The notes under the pieces: generated by a model
Told to the model about the DNA's origin: nothing
The model's input: the letters and a program-made list of their open reading frames with translations, nothing else
Database searches by the model: none
Assembly (NCBI GenBank): GCA_035476635.1
Contig: DATILI010000169.1
Span: forward strand, 1 to 40,968
Origin: DATILI01 sp035476635
Lineage (GTDB): Bacteria > Pseudomonadota > Gammaproteobacteria > Burkholderiales > Burkholderiaceae_C
DNA length: 40,968 nt
Direction: 5' to 3'
Position numbers and translations under genes: made by a program
Part shown: one piece after another, positions 8,958-17,302 of the stretch
Layout of the letters: each line of letters begins with the position of its first letter
Position numbering within the stretch: position 1 is the first letter of the stretch

Positions 8958-9982
8958 GCAGGTGCGACCGTGACCCGGTCCCGCCCGCCGCTCTTGGACG
9001 CGTACATGGCGCGATCCGCACGCTCCAGGAATTCGCGCATCCCTTCCCCCGCGCGGTGCAGCGTAACACCCAGGGACAAGGTCACACGTGCCAGCGTTTC
9101 CTGCGCGCCGTGGCGGCGGATCCGGCTGGCGGCCACGGACTGGCGGATCTTCTCGGCCAGCGTCTGCGCCTCGGGCAAGCCGACATCGGTCAACAGGATC
9201 GCGAACTCCTCGCCGCCGATGCGCGCCGCCATCCCTTCGCCCGGAGCGCAGGCCTTGAGAATCTCGCCGACGGCGCGCAGCACCTGGTCGCCGAAGATGT
9301 GGCCGAAGTCGTCGTTGATGCGCTTGAAGTGGTCGATGTCGCTGACCACCAGGCACGGCGCGAACCGGGCGCCCGCCACTTCGGAAGCGGCCAGGCAGGC
9401 AGCCAGCCGTTGATCGAAGGCGCGGCGGTTGGCCAGGCCAGTCAGGCTGTCGAGCAGGGACTCGTGCCGCGCGCGGCGCACCTCTTCGCGCAAAACGGTT
9501 ATTTCCCGCTCGCTTTGTGCAAGCCGGCTTTGCAGGACTCCCATGGCCATACTCATTTCGCGCGTGCCCTCCAGCATTTCCGACAGTGCTTGCGCGTCGT
9601 GGCCGGGGTCGCCGGCGCCCAGGCGCTGGCTCAGGCGTGTGAGCGACGAGCCAAAGCGGGCGGTCTGGTCGCCCGCCTGGGCCGCGGATTCCGCCATGCC
9701 GGACAGGACGCGGTGAAAGCCGTCAGTCATGCGTTGTGCCGCCTCAGGGTCGATCTCGGCAATGTGCTGGCGGTAGATCGCCTCGGTGCTGCTTTCGTCG
9801 AGGCGGCCGTCGCGCTTGAGATGATGGTCCACCGCGCTGCGCAATGCAGGGGTGCGCTGCGCGACGTAGTCGTACCAGACGGCATAGCTGACCGGGTGCA
9901 GCGCCGCCTCCTGGCGCGCCATCATCGGCAGGGCCTGGCGCAGGAATTCCGTGCTGCGCTCTACCGTATCCTGGTAAATCAT
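8954..9982 (-). CDS. Soluble diguanylate cyclase (GGEEF)
   Basis: 342 residues, no membrane segment. Residues 1-130 are a helical region without a domain I recognise, 130-172 look like a coiled coil (charged heptads ending LREEVRRARHE), and 173-335 form a GGDEF domain: DSLTGLANRRAFDQRL, DIDHFKRINDDFGH, and the active signature ARIGGEEF near residue 258. The RxxD inhibitory site is absent (the slot reads PGEG), so product inhibition by that route is not expected. It should condense two GTP to cyclic di-GMP. ATG 9982 is preceded by GGGGACAAGG. Its TAA stop overlaps the TAG stop of the converging PAS-GGDEF-EAL gene by three bases (shared 8954-8957). Confidence 0.9.
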   Translation of the reverse strand: MIYQDTVERSTEFLRQALPMMARQEAALHPVSYAVWYDYVAQRTPALRSAVDHHLKRDGRLDESSTEAIYRQHIAEIDPEAAQRMTDGFHRVLSGMAESAAQAGDQTARFGSSLTRLSQRLGAGDPGHDAQALSEMLEGTREMSMAMGVLQSRLAQSEREITVLREEVRRARHESLLDSLTGLANRRAFDQRLAACLAASEVAGARFAPCLVVSDIDHFKRINDDFGHIFGDQVLRAVGEILKACAPGEGMAARIGGEEFAILLTDVGLPEAQTLAEKIRQSVAASRIRRHGAQETLARVTLSLGVTLHRAGEGMREFLERADRAMYASKSGGRDRVTVAPA

Positions 9983-10042
9983 GCCTTGTCCCCAACGACG
10001 GCTTGATGCGCCATCTATCCGCGCATCATAGGGGAAAACACC

Positions 10043-10069
10043 GATTTGCTATCAATTTTGAAGCAAATC
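10043..10069 (-). terminator. Hairpin after the MFS gene
   Basis: Perfect 8-bp arms GATTTGCT and AGCAAATC enclose an 11-nt loop, 40 nt past the stop of the minus-strand MFS gene. On the minus strand it is followed by GGTGTTTTCCCC, a weak T-rich tail, so it could end the MFS transcript. The core (TTTGCTATCAATTTT) also resembles short dispersed repeats that I remember from Comamonadaceae genomes; that is recollection, not something this window proves. Confidence 0.45.
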
Positions 10070-10108
10070 AGGCTATAGGTGAATCGTTTTTACAACACTT
10101 GTCCTCGT

Positions 10109-11416
10109 CTATGCTGCCTCGCCCTGAAGCGCGGCAGCCCGGCCACGTGCAACATTGACGGGTAAAAGCAACACCAGGCCCACCGCAAACAGCAGCGCCG
10201 TGGACAGGATGGCGGTGCGCTGGTTGCCGCCCGTCATCCAGGTGATCGCGCCATAGCTCAGCGGCCCGATGATGCTGGCCAGCCGCGTGGCAAAGGCCCA
10301 CAGGCCGAAGAATTCCGCAAGCTGCCTGGGCGGCGCGAACATGCCCGCCATCGCGCGCCCGGCGGATTGGCTCGAGCCCATGCAAACGCCGGCGATCGCC
10401 GCGGCATACCAGAAGCCGCCCTTGGTGGTGGTGACCGCCGCAATCACGCAGGTGGCGATCCAGCCCACGAGGGTCACGCCCAATGCCAGCTTGTGGCCGA
10501 TGCGGTCCTGCCAGTAGCCGAAGGCGAATGCGCCGGCAGCCGCCGCGACGTTCAGCACGAAGATCAGGACCATCGTTTCCTGCGGGACAAAGCCGATTAC
10601 CTGCTCGGCATAGATGGCTGCCAGCGCGATCGCCACGGCAACGCCGCCCTGGTAGAAGATGGCGCAGGCCAGGAGCCACATGAAATCCTTGAACTGCCGG
10701 GCTTGGCGAAACGTCTGGCGCAGTTGCGCCAGCGAGGCCTTGAAGCCGCCTTGGGCCATGGCACGCGGATTGGGCTGCGCCCGCTCATTGAGCAGACGGA
10801 ACGTGACCAGCGCAGCCGCGCCGTAGATCACTGCCGTGATCAGCATCGTGACCGGTACGAATTGGTCCGCCGGGATGCCCTGCCCCTGGGCCCAGATCAC
10901 ATAAGCCAGGCTGAGACCCAAGGTCAACATGCCGCCGAAGTAGCCAAAGCTCCAGCCCCATCCGCTGACCTTGCCGAGCGCTTCGGCCCTGGCAAGCTCG
11001 GGCAAAAATGCAGCGGTCAATGAGTCGCCATAGGAGAAGAACGTATTGGAGAGGATGATGAGGGCAATCGCCAATGCCACACTGCCCGGACCGGCCAGGG
11101 CGAGCGCCGCGGTGGTCACTACGCAGCCCGCCGTCGTCAGCATCAGCAGCCGTTTTTTTGCGGCGCGCAAATCGGCATAGGCACCGATGCTCGGCATCGT
11201 CAGCATGACGATGGCGTACGAGACGCTGAGTGCGGCGGTCCAGGCAAACGTGGCCCACTCGGCCTTCTGCGCAATGCCGCCGACGAAGTACGCCGCGAAC
11301 ACCGCGGTAATGACGACCGTGCTGTAGCCCGAGTTGGCAAAGTCGTACATGGCCCAGCCAAACACCTCGCGCTTGGCAACGCCGGGATTGAGGGCGTCCT
11401 TCGAAAAAACAGCCAT
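10109..11416 (-). CDS. MFS transporter, UMF1/Atg22-like family
   Basis: 435 residues with about twelve hydrophobic segments. The N-terminus KREVFGWAMYDFANSGYSTVVITAVFAAYF is the hallmark of the UMF1 (unknown major facilitator 1) group related to vacuole effluxer Atg22. Members are bacterial inner-membrane transporters whose substrate is unknown. The start is well supported: GGAGGAGAG lies 8-16 nt upstream of ATG 11416. It sits 57 nt downstream of the unrecognised acidic protein gene on the same strand and may be read with it. A hairpin at 10043-10069 could end the transcript. Confidence 0.88.
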   Translation of the reverse strand: MAVFSKDALNPGVAKREVFGWAMYDFANSGYSTVVITAVFAAYFVGGIAQKAEWATFAWTAALSVSYAIVMLTMPSIGAYADLRAAKKRLLMLTTAGCVVTTAALALAGPGSVALAIALIILSNTFFSYGDSLTAAFLPELARAEALGKVSGWGWSFGYFGGMLTLGLSLAYVIWAQGQGIPADQFVPVTMLITAVIYGAAALVTFRLLNERAQPNPRAMAQGGFKASLAQLRQTFRQARQFKDFMWLLACAIFYQGGVAVAIALAAIYAEQVIGFVPQETMVLIFVLNVAAAAGAFAFGYWQDRIGHKLALGVTLVGWIATCVIAAVTTTKGGFWYAAAIAGVCMGSSQSAGRAMAGMFAPPRQLAEFFGLWAFATRLASIIGPLSYGAITWMTGGNQRTAILSTALLFAVGLVLLLPVNVARGRAAALQGEAA

Positions 11417-11473
11417 GCGTGCTCTCCTCCAAAGGAGTGCAGCATAGCCGAGCAGGATGAAAGGGGAGTTGGA

Positions 11474-12106
11474 CTAGTGCAGATGGCGCGGCTTGCGTCC
11501 GCCGCCATGGCCGGTGCCGCCGTGCCCGCCGCCCGAGCCGCGCGGCGGCTTGCCGATTTCGAGTGAACTCACGAGTGCATCGAAACGCTTGCTGAAGAGC
11601 TTGTCGATCTCGGCAACCACGCCGCTGAGTTCGGCGCCATCGAAATGGCGCTCCATCGTGTTCACCACGTCCTGCACCAGGAGGTCGCGCTGCACCTGCA
11701 TGATCGCGGCAGGATTGGGGCCGACAAAGAGCATCAGGAAGTCGTCGCGCGATTCCTCTTCCGATTCTTCGTCATCTTCGTCGAAGTCCGTGTCGTAGAA
11801 GGTAACCTCGATGGCGGCGCCCAGCTCGGCCAGCTCGTTCAGGCTCATGCACATTTCATCGAGCGCCTGGCGGAAGTCATCGTCGCCGCGAACCGTCCAG
11901 CACATTTGCAGCTGGCGTTCATGCACGTCGAACTTGATGCCGGGCTCTTCTTCGTACGCACTCGTGGCGCCGTCGGCCAGCGAGCGTGCGCCTGCGTATT
12001 TCCAGAGCGGCTTCAAGGCGTCCTGCAACTGCTCGAACGTCACATCCGCACGCAACGGCACCTGGCCGTGGACGTGGATTTCAAAAGGTGCGTTGTAGTT
12101 TGCCAT
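11474..12106 (-). CDS. Conserved-looking hypothetical protein, acidic with Gly/His-rich tail
   Basis: 210 residues; I do not recognise the family. Residues 1-105 look like a compact alpha/beta domain (MANYNAPFEIHVHGQVPL at the start). Residues about 106-121 are an acidic run dominated by Asp/Glu. Residues 122-183 are again ordinary globular sequence, and the C-terminal 27 residues are Gly/His/Arg-rich (PRGSGGGHGGTGHGGG, ending KPRHLH), which might bind metal or nucleic acid. No signal peptide or membrane segment is seen. The start codon is only 21 nt from the 3' end of tRNA-Leu(UAA) on the same strand and has no clear Shine-Dalgarno, suggesting it is transcribed from the tRNA promoter and processed. 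Codon usage matches the neighbours, so it is a real gene. Confidence 0.75.
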   Translation of the reverse strand: MANYNAPFEIHVHGQVPLRADVTFEQLQDALKPLWKYAGARSLADGATSAYEEEPGIKFDVHERQLQMCWTVRGDDDFRQALDEMCMSLNELAELGAAIEVTFYDTDFDEDDEESEEESRDDFLMLFVGPNPAAIMQVQRDLLVQDVVNTMERHFDGAELSGVVAEIDKLFSKRFDALVSSLEIGKPPRGSGGGHGGTGHGGGRKPRHLH

Positions 12107-12127
12107 GTCGGGATATTAACGCTGCGA

Positions 12128-12220
12128 TGGTGCCCGGAACCGGGGTCGAACCGGTACGCCCCCTTTCGGGAAAGCGGCGGATTTTAAGTCCGCTGTGTCT
12201 ACCAATTTCACCATCCGGGC
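12128..12220 (-). tRNA. tRNA-Leu (anticodon UAA)
   Basis: Cloverleaf read on the minus strand: acceptor GCCCGGA (12220-12214) pairs with TCCGGGC (12138-12132), followed by discriminator A and encoded CCA (12130-12128). The anticodon stem-loop GGACTTAAAATCC carries TAA. A long variable arm (TTTCCCGAAAGGGG region) marks the leucine class. Length 93 nt including CCA. It is the last of three tRNAs in a minus-strand cluster. Confidence 0.97.
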
Positions 12221-12260
12221 CTGGGTGCCGTTCTTCAACGAGCGTACCAAGTCTATTGTC

Positions 12261-12307
12261 AAACAAAACAGCCTCGCGAAACCTGCTTGCGGGCAGGTTG
12301 GCGAGGC
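12261..12307 (-). terminator. Rho-independent-type terminator after tRNA-Cys
   Basis: Minus-strand hairpin with outer arms GCCTCGC/GCGAGGC and inner arms AACCTGC/GCAGGTT (12271-12307), followed by TGTTTTGTTT (12270-12261). It lies between tRNA-Cys and tRNA-Leu(UAA), so it should reduce, or separate, transcription of the leucine tRNA. Confidence 0.65.
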
Positions 12308-12316
12308 CGAATATCT

Positions 12317-12390
12317 TGGAGGCGCGACCCAGAGTCGAACTGGGCTGATCGGATTTGCAATCCGGTGCATAACCGCTTTGCTATCGCGCC
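12317..12390 (-). tRNA. tRNA-Cys (anticodon GCA)
   Basis: Minus strand: acceptor GGCGCGA (12390-12384) pairs with TCGCGCC (12327-12321), discriminator U (12320), encoded CCA (12319-12317). The anticodon arm CCGGATTGCAAATCCG shows GCA. 74 nt including CCA. Confidence 0.97.
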
Positions 12391-12426
12391 GAGGTGTTCC
12401 CCCTCTGCCGAGAAATTCTCTCGACA

Positions 12427-12458
12427 TAAAAAAGGGAAGCTCTCGCTTCCCTTTTTTT
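12427..12458 (-). terminator. Symmetric hairpin terminator after tRNA-Gly
   Basis: Arms GGGAAGC and GCTTCCC around a TCTC loop, flanked by an A-run on one side and a T-run on the other, so it could terminate from either strand. On the minus strand it follows tRNA-Gly and ends in six T. Read-through or processing would be needed to reach tRNA-Cys from the promoter at 12623-12652. Confidence 0.75.
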
Positions 12459-12464
12459 GGAATT

Positions 12465-12540
12465 TGGAGCGGGAAAAGAGTCTCGAACTCTCGACCTCAA
12501 CCTTGGCAAGGTTGCGCTCTACCAACTGAGCTATTCCCGC
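12465..12540 (-). tRNA. tRNA-Gly (anticodon GCC)
   Basis: Minus strand: acceptor GCGGGAA (12540-12534) pairs with TTCCCGC (12475-12469), discriminator U, encoded CCA (12467-12465). D arm TAGCTCAGTTGGTAGAGC and T arm GAGAGTTCGAGACTCT are canonical, and the anticodon loop reads GCC. 76 nt. First tRNA of the cluster. Confidence 0.97.
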
Positions 12541-12622
12541 ATTTGTGCAAATTTCTTTGCACCTCTTGCTGCACTTCTAATGAATCATTTCTGAGTCATC
12601 ATCGTGTGCTTGCAAGACTTGA

Positions 12623-12652
12623 ATTATATACCAGTTTTTAGCTGTTTCGCAA
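12623..12652 (-). promoter_or_regulatory. Sigma-70-type promoter of the tRNA cluster
   Basis: On the minus strand TTGCGA (12652-12647) is followed, after an 18-nt spacer, by a perfect TATAAT (12628-12623). Transcription would begin near 12616, about 75 nt before tRNA-Gly. The element lies just past the lon stop codon, so the tRNAs do not depend on lon transcription. Confidence 0.7.
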
Positions 12653-12657
12653 GAGCC

Positions 12658-15099
12658 TCAGTGTTTCACTGATGTCGTCGTGCGCTCGGGCGTGGCAACT
12701 TCTGCGGGTACCGCCAATGGTGCTGCGACGACGGCCACAGGCTCCTCGTCAACCAGCGGGGTCGGCATGCGCTCCAACGCGACTTCCAGCACCTTGTCGA
12801 TCCATTTGACCGGCACGATTTCCAGGCCGTTCTTCACGTTCTCGGGAATCTCCTGCAAATCCTTGGCGTTCTCTTCCGGAATCAATACCGTCTTGATGCC
12901 CCCGCGCAAGGCCGCCAGCAGTTTTTCCTTCAAGCCGCCAATGGCAGTGACTTCGCCACGCAACGTGATCTCGCCCGTCATCGCCACGTCGCCGCGCACC
13001 GGAATGCCGGTCAACGCGGAGACAAAGGCCGTGGTCATCGCCGCGCCTGCGCTCGGGCCATCCTTGGGCGTTGCGCCATCGGGCACGTGGATGTGGATGT
13101 CCTTCTTCTCGAACACTTCGTCCTTGATTCCCAGGCGCCGCGAGCGGCTGCGCACCACGGTGCGCGCTGCTTCGACCGACTCCTTCATCACGTCGCCCAG
13201 CGAACCGGTGCGCGTGATGATGCCTTTGCCTGGCATCAACGCGGCTTCGATCGTCAGCAGGTCGCCGCCGACTTCCGTCCAGGCCAGGCCAACAACCTGC
13301 CCCACCTGGTTTTGCTGTTCGGCGCGGCCATAGGAGTACTTGCGCACGCCGAGGAAGTCATTGAGGTTCTCGCCGGTGATCTTGACTTGCGGCGTCATCT
13401 TCTTGAGCTGCAGGGCCTTGACCACCTTGCGGCAGATCTTGGACAGTTCCCGCTCAAGCGAACGCACGCCCGCCTCACGCGTGTAGTAGCGAACGATGTC
13501 GCGGATCGCCTCTTCGGTGATCAGCAACTCCTCGTCCTTCACGCCATTGTTTTTCAGCTGCTTGGGGCAGAGGTACTTGATGGCGATGTTGGTCTTCTCG
13601 TCTTCGGTGTAACCCGACAGGCGAATCACCTCCATGCGGTCCAACAGGGCCGGCGGAATGTTCATCGAATTCGAAGTGGCGACGAACATGACGTCGCTCA
13701 GGTCGAAATCGACCTCCACATAGTGGTCGCTGAAGGTGTGGTTCTGTTCCGGGTCCAACACCTCGAGCAGCGCACTGGACGGATCGCCGCGGAAGTCCGT
13801 ACCCAGCTTGTCGATTTCGTCGAGCAGGAACAGGGGATTGCGCGTGCCGACTTTGCCCAGGTTCTGCAACACCTTGCCCGGCAAGGCGCCGATGTAGGTG
13901 CGGCGGTGCCCGCGGATCTCGGCCTCGTCGCGCATGCCGCCCAGCGCCATGCGCACGTACTTGCGCCCCGTCGCCTTGGCGATGGACTGTCCGAGCGAGG
14001 TCTTGCCCACGCCGGGTGGCCCGACCAGGCAGAGGATTGGCGCCTTCACCTTGTCCACGCGTTGCTGCACCGCGAGATACTCAAGAATGCGGTCCTTTAC
14101 CTTTTCCAGGCCGAAGTGGTCTTCATTGAGCACTTCTTCCGCGTGTCCAAGGTTGTGCTTGATCTTGGTCTTCTTGCTCCACGGCAAGCCGGTGAGCACG
14201 TCGATGTAGTTGCGCACCACGGTCGCTTCCGCCGACATGGGCGACATCAGCTTGAGTTTCTTGAACTCTGCCTCGGCCTTCTTCAAGGCTTCCTTGGGCA
14301 TCTTGGCGAGCTTGATCTTCTTGTCGATCTCCTCGATGTCGGCACCTTCCTCGCCTTCACCGAGTTCCTTCTGGATCGCCTTGACCTGCTCGTTGAGGTA
14401 AAAGTCGCGCTGGTTCTTCTCCATCTGGCGCTTCACGCGGCCGCGGATCTTCTTGTCGACGTTGAGGATGTCGACTTCACGTTCGAGTTGGCCGAAGAGA
14501 TTCTCCAGGCGATCCTTGACCTCGGCCAGATCCAGCACGACCTGCTTGCTGTCCAGCTTCAAAGGCAGGTGCGCGGCAATCGTGTCCGCCAGGCGGCCCG
14601 GGTCGTCAATGCTGGAGATCGAGGTCAGGATCTCGGGCGGGATCTTCTTGTTGAGTTTGACGTACTGGTCGAACTGCTGCATCACGGCGCGGCGCAGCGC
14701 TTCAATCTCGCTGGTCTTCTTCTCGGACGCGACGGGTTCCACCGGTGTCACATTGGCGGTGAAATGCGATTCGCCGTCTTCGATCCGGTTTACCTTGGCG
14801 CGCTGCTGGCCTTCGACCAGCACCTTCACGGTGCCATCGGGCAGCTTGAGCATCTGCAGGATGGTGGACACGCAGCCCACGTCGAACATGTCGGAGACCA
14901 AGGGCTCATCCTTGGCGGCGGCCTTTTGCGCGACCAGCATGATGCGGCGCTCGGCTTCCATCGCAGCTTCCAGCGCCTTGATGCTCTTGGGGCGCCCGAC
15001 AAAAAGCGGAATCACCATGTGCGGGAAAACGACCACGTCGCGCAAGGGCAACAGCGGCAGGTCAAGCGGGTCGGCAGGTAGTGGTGTGTGTCCGGACAT
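12658..15099 (-). CDS. lon: ATP-dependent protease La (Lon)
   Basis: 813 residues, slightly longer than the E. coli enzyme because of a C-terminal Val/Ala/Pro-rich extension. N-terminal substrate-binding domain starts LPLLPLRDVVVFPHMVIPLFVGR. The AAA+ module has Walker A GPPGVGKTSLGQSIA near residue 360 and Walker B LFLLDEIDK. The protease domain has the catalytic serine in KDGPSAGAA near residue 683 and the catalytic lysine in GGLKEKLLAA near 725. Cytoplasmic protease that degrades misfolded and regulatory proteins. AAAGGAT lies a few bases upstream of ATG 15099. A heat-shock-like promoter is visible in the 86-nt gap after clpX. It closes the conserved tig-clpP-clpX-lon block. Confidence 0.98.
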   Translation of the reverse strand: MSGHTPLPADPLDLPLLPLRDVVVFPHMVIPLFVGRPKSIKALEAAMEAERRIMLVAQKAAAKDEPLVSDMFDVGCVSTILQMLKLPDGTVKVLVEGQQRAKVNRIEDGESHFTANVTPVEPVASEKKTSEIEALRRAVMQQFDQYVKLNKKIPPEILTSISSIDDPGRLADTIAAHLPLKLDSKQVVLDLAEVKDRLENLFGQLEREVDILNVDKKIRGRVKRQMEKNQRDFYLNEQVKAIQKELGEGEEGADIEEIDKKIKLAKMPKEALKKAEAEFKKLKLMSPMSAEATVVRNYIDVLTGLPWSKKTKIKHNLGHAEEVLNEDHFGLEKVKDRILEYLAVQQRVDKVKAPILCLVGPPGVGKTSLGQSIAKATGRKYVRMALGGMRDEAEIRGHRRTYIGALPGKVLQNLGKVGTRNPLFLLDEIDKLGTDFRGDPSSALLEVLDPEQNHTFSDHYVEVDFDLSDVMFVATSNSMNIPPALLDRMEVIRLSGYTEDEKTNIAIKYLCPKQLKNNGVKDEELLITEEAIRDIVRYYTREAGVRSLERELSKICRKVVKALQLKKMTPQVKITGENLNDFLGVRKYSYGRAEQQNQVGQVVGLAWTEVGGDLLTIEAALMPGKGIITRTGSLGDVMKESVEAARTVVRSRSRRLGIKDEVFEKKDIHIHVPDGATPKDGPSAGAAMTTAFVSALTGIPVRGDVAMTGEITLRGEVTAIGGLKEKLLAALRGGIKTVLIPEENAKDLQEIPENVKNGLEIVPVKWIDKVLEVALERMPTPLVDEEPVAVVAAPLAVPAEVATPERTTTSVKH

Positions 15100-15123
15100 G
15101 AAGATCCTTTGGTTACCTGTTCA

Positions 15124-15151
15124 ATATGGTCGTCACCGGGCTATTTTCAAC
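15124..15151 (-). promoter_or_regulatory. Candidate sigma-32 (heat-shock) promoter of lon
   Basis: Minus strand GTTGAAA (15151-15145), 13-nt gap, then GACCATAT (15131-15124), close to the RpoH consensus CTTGAAA-N13/14-CCCCATNT. Start of transcription would be about 15-20 nt before the lon ATG. lon is heat-shock regulated in other proteobacteria, which fits, but two of the -10 positions mismatch. Confidence 0.45.
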
Positions 15152-15185
15152 CCGTCGCTTCGGCCCTGCCGATGGCAAGGCTTAC

Positions 15186-16451
<1,266 letters not shown>

Positions 16452-16487
16452 GACGGGTGCCTTGTTACGGGAGTTTCTCAATGATAA

Positions 16488-16525
16488 CCAAATGGAAACG
16501 GCGTTTTCCCCAAAGGAAAACGCCG
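16488..16525 (-). terminator. Hairpin between clpP and clpX
   Basis: Perfect 11-bp arms CGGCGTTTTCC (16499-16509) and GGAAAACGCCG (16515-16525) with a 5-nt loop. On the minus strand a TTTCCATTT tail follows. It lies 36 nt after the clpP stop. It probably attenuates rather than abolishes read-through into clpX, or protects the clpP 3' end. Confidence 0.65.
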
Positions 16526-16561
16526 CGGCAGTTCCCGCTTGTCGCTCAGGCAGGGTCTGAT

Positions 16562-17170
16562 TTACGAACGCTTGGCAATGACCTGGTCGACCAGGCCGTA
16601 GTCCTTGGCCTCGTCGGCCGACAGGAAATAGTCGCGCTCGGTGTCGCGGGTGATCTTTTCCAGCGACTGCCCGGTGCGCTCGGCCAGGATGCGGTTCATC
16701 TGTTCCTTGGTCTTCAGGATGTCGCGCGCGTGGATCTCGATGTCTGTCGCCTGGCCGCGTGCGCCGCCCAGCACCTGGTGGATCATGATCTTCGAATTCG
16801 GCAGCGAGAAGCGCTTGCCCTTGGCGCCAGCGGCCAGCAGGAAAGCACCCATGCTGGCTGCGAAACCGCAGCACAGCGTGGAGACGTCAGGCTTGATGAA
16901 ATTCATGGTGTCGTAGATCGCCATGCCAGCCGTCACGCTGCCGCCGGGGGAATTGATGTAGAACGAAATGTCCTTGTCCGGATTTTCGCTCTCCAGGAAC
17001 AGGAGCTGGGCCACCACCAGGTTGGCGGTCTGGTCGTTGACTTCGCCGACCAGGAAGATCACGCGCTCCTTGAGCAACCGTGAGTAGATGTCGTAGGACC
17101 GCTCGCCGCGGCCCGATTGCTCGATCACCATCGGGACCATGCCAAGTCCTTGGATTTCCTGTGCGCTCAT
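16562..17170 (-). CDS. clpP: ATP-dependent Clp protease proteolytic subunit
   Basis: 202 residues with the full catalytic triad: Ser106 in GFAASMGAFLL, His131 in KIMIHQVLGG and Asp180 in RDTERD, at the E. coli spacing. YINSPGGSV, the oxyanion-hole segment, is present. It forms the double-heptamer protease chamber used by ClpX and, if present, ClpA. The reading frame is open further upstream to 17245, but ATG 17170 (MSAQEIQGLGMVPMVIEQ) is chosen because GGAGA lies 6-10 nt upstream and the family begins there. It is 132 nt downstream of tig. Confidence 0.98.
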   Translation of the reverse strand: MSAQEIQGLGMVPMVIEQSGRGERSYDIYSRLLKERVIFLVGEVNDQTANLVVAQLLFLESENPDKDISFYINSPGGSVTAGMAIYDTMNFIKPDVSTLCCGFAASMGAFLLAAGAKGKRFSLPNSKIMIHQVLGGARGQATDIEIHARDILKTKEQMNRILAERTGQSLEKITRDTERDYFLSADEAKDYGLVDQVIAKRS

Positions 17171-17202
17171 GATTTTCTCCAGAGATGTTTGTACTGTACC
17201 CA

Positions 17203-17239
17203 AAACAAAATGGGGCTTGCGCCGCGGACTGCAAGCCCC
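17203..17239 (-). terminator. Terminator between tig and clpP
   Basis: Minus-strand arms GGGGCTTGC and GCAAGCCCC (17231-17239 with 17212-17220) around a 10-nt loop, followed by ATTTTGTTTT. It follows the tig stop by about 63 nt, indicating that clpP needs a promoter of its own or read-through. Just upstream (17270-17293) is a tandem 12-bp repeat of TCTTCCGCCAAA. Confidence 0.65.
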
Positions 17240-17302
17240 CGGCACAAACCCCGCTATTTCCCGGCTATTTCTTCCGCCAAATCTTCCGCCAAAGCGGCCA
17301 GA

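Noticed and set aside
12659..12673. Small dyad TCAGTG-TTT-CACTGA over the lon stop codon
   Set aside because: Six-bp stem without a T tail; not convincing as terminator.
13087..15081. Long open frame on the plus strand opposite lon
   Set aside because: Antisense to highly conserved Lon sequence; low-complexity Leu/Val/His composition and no motif.
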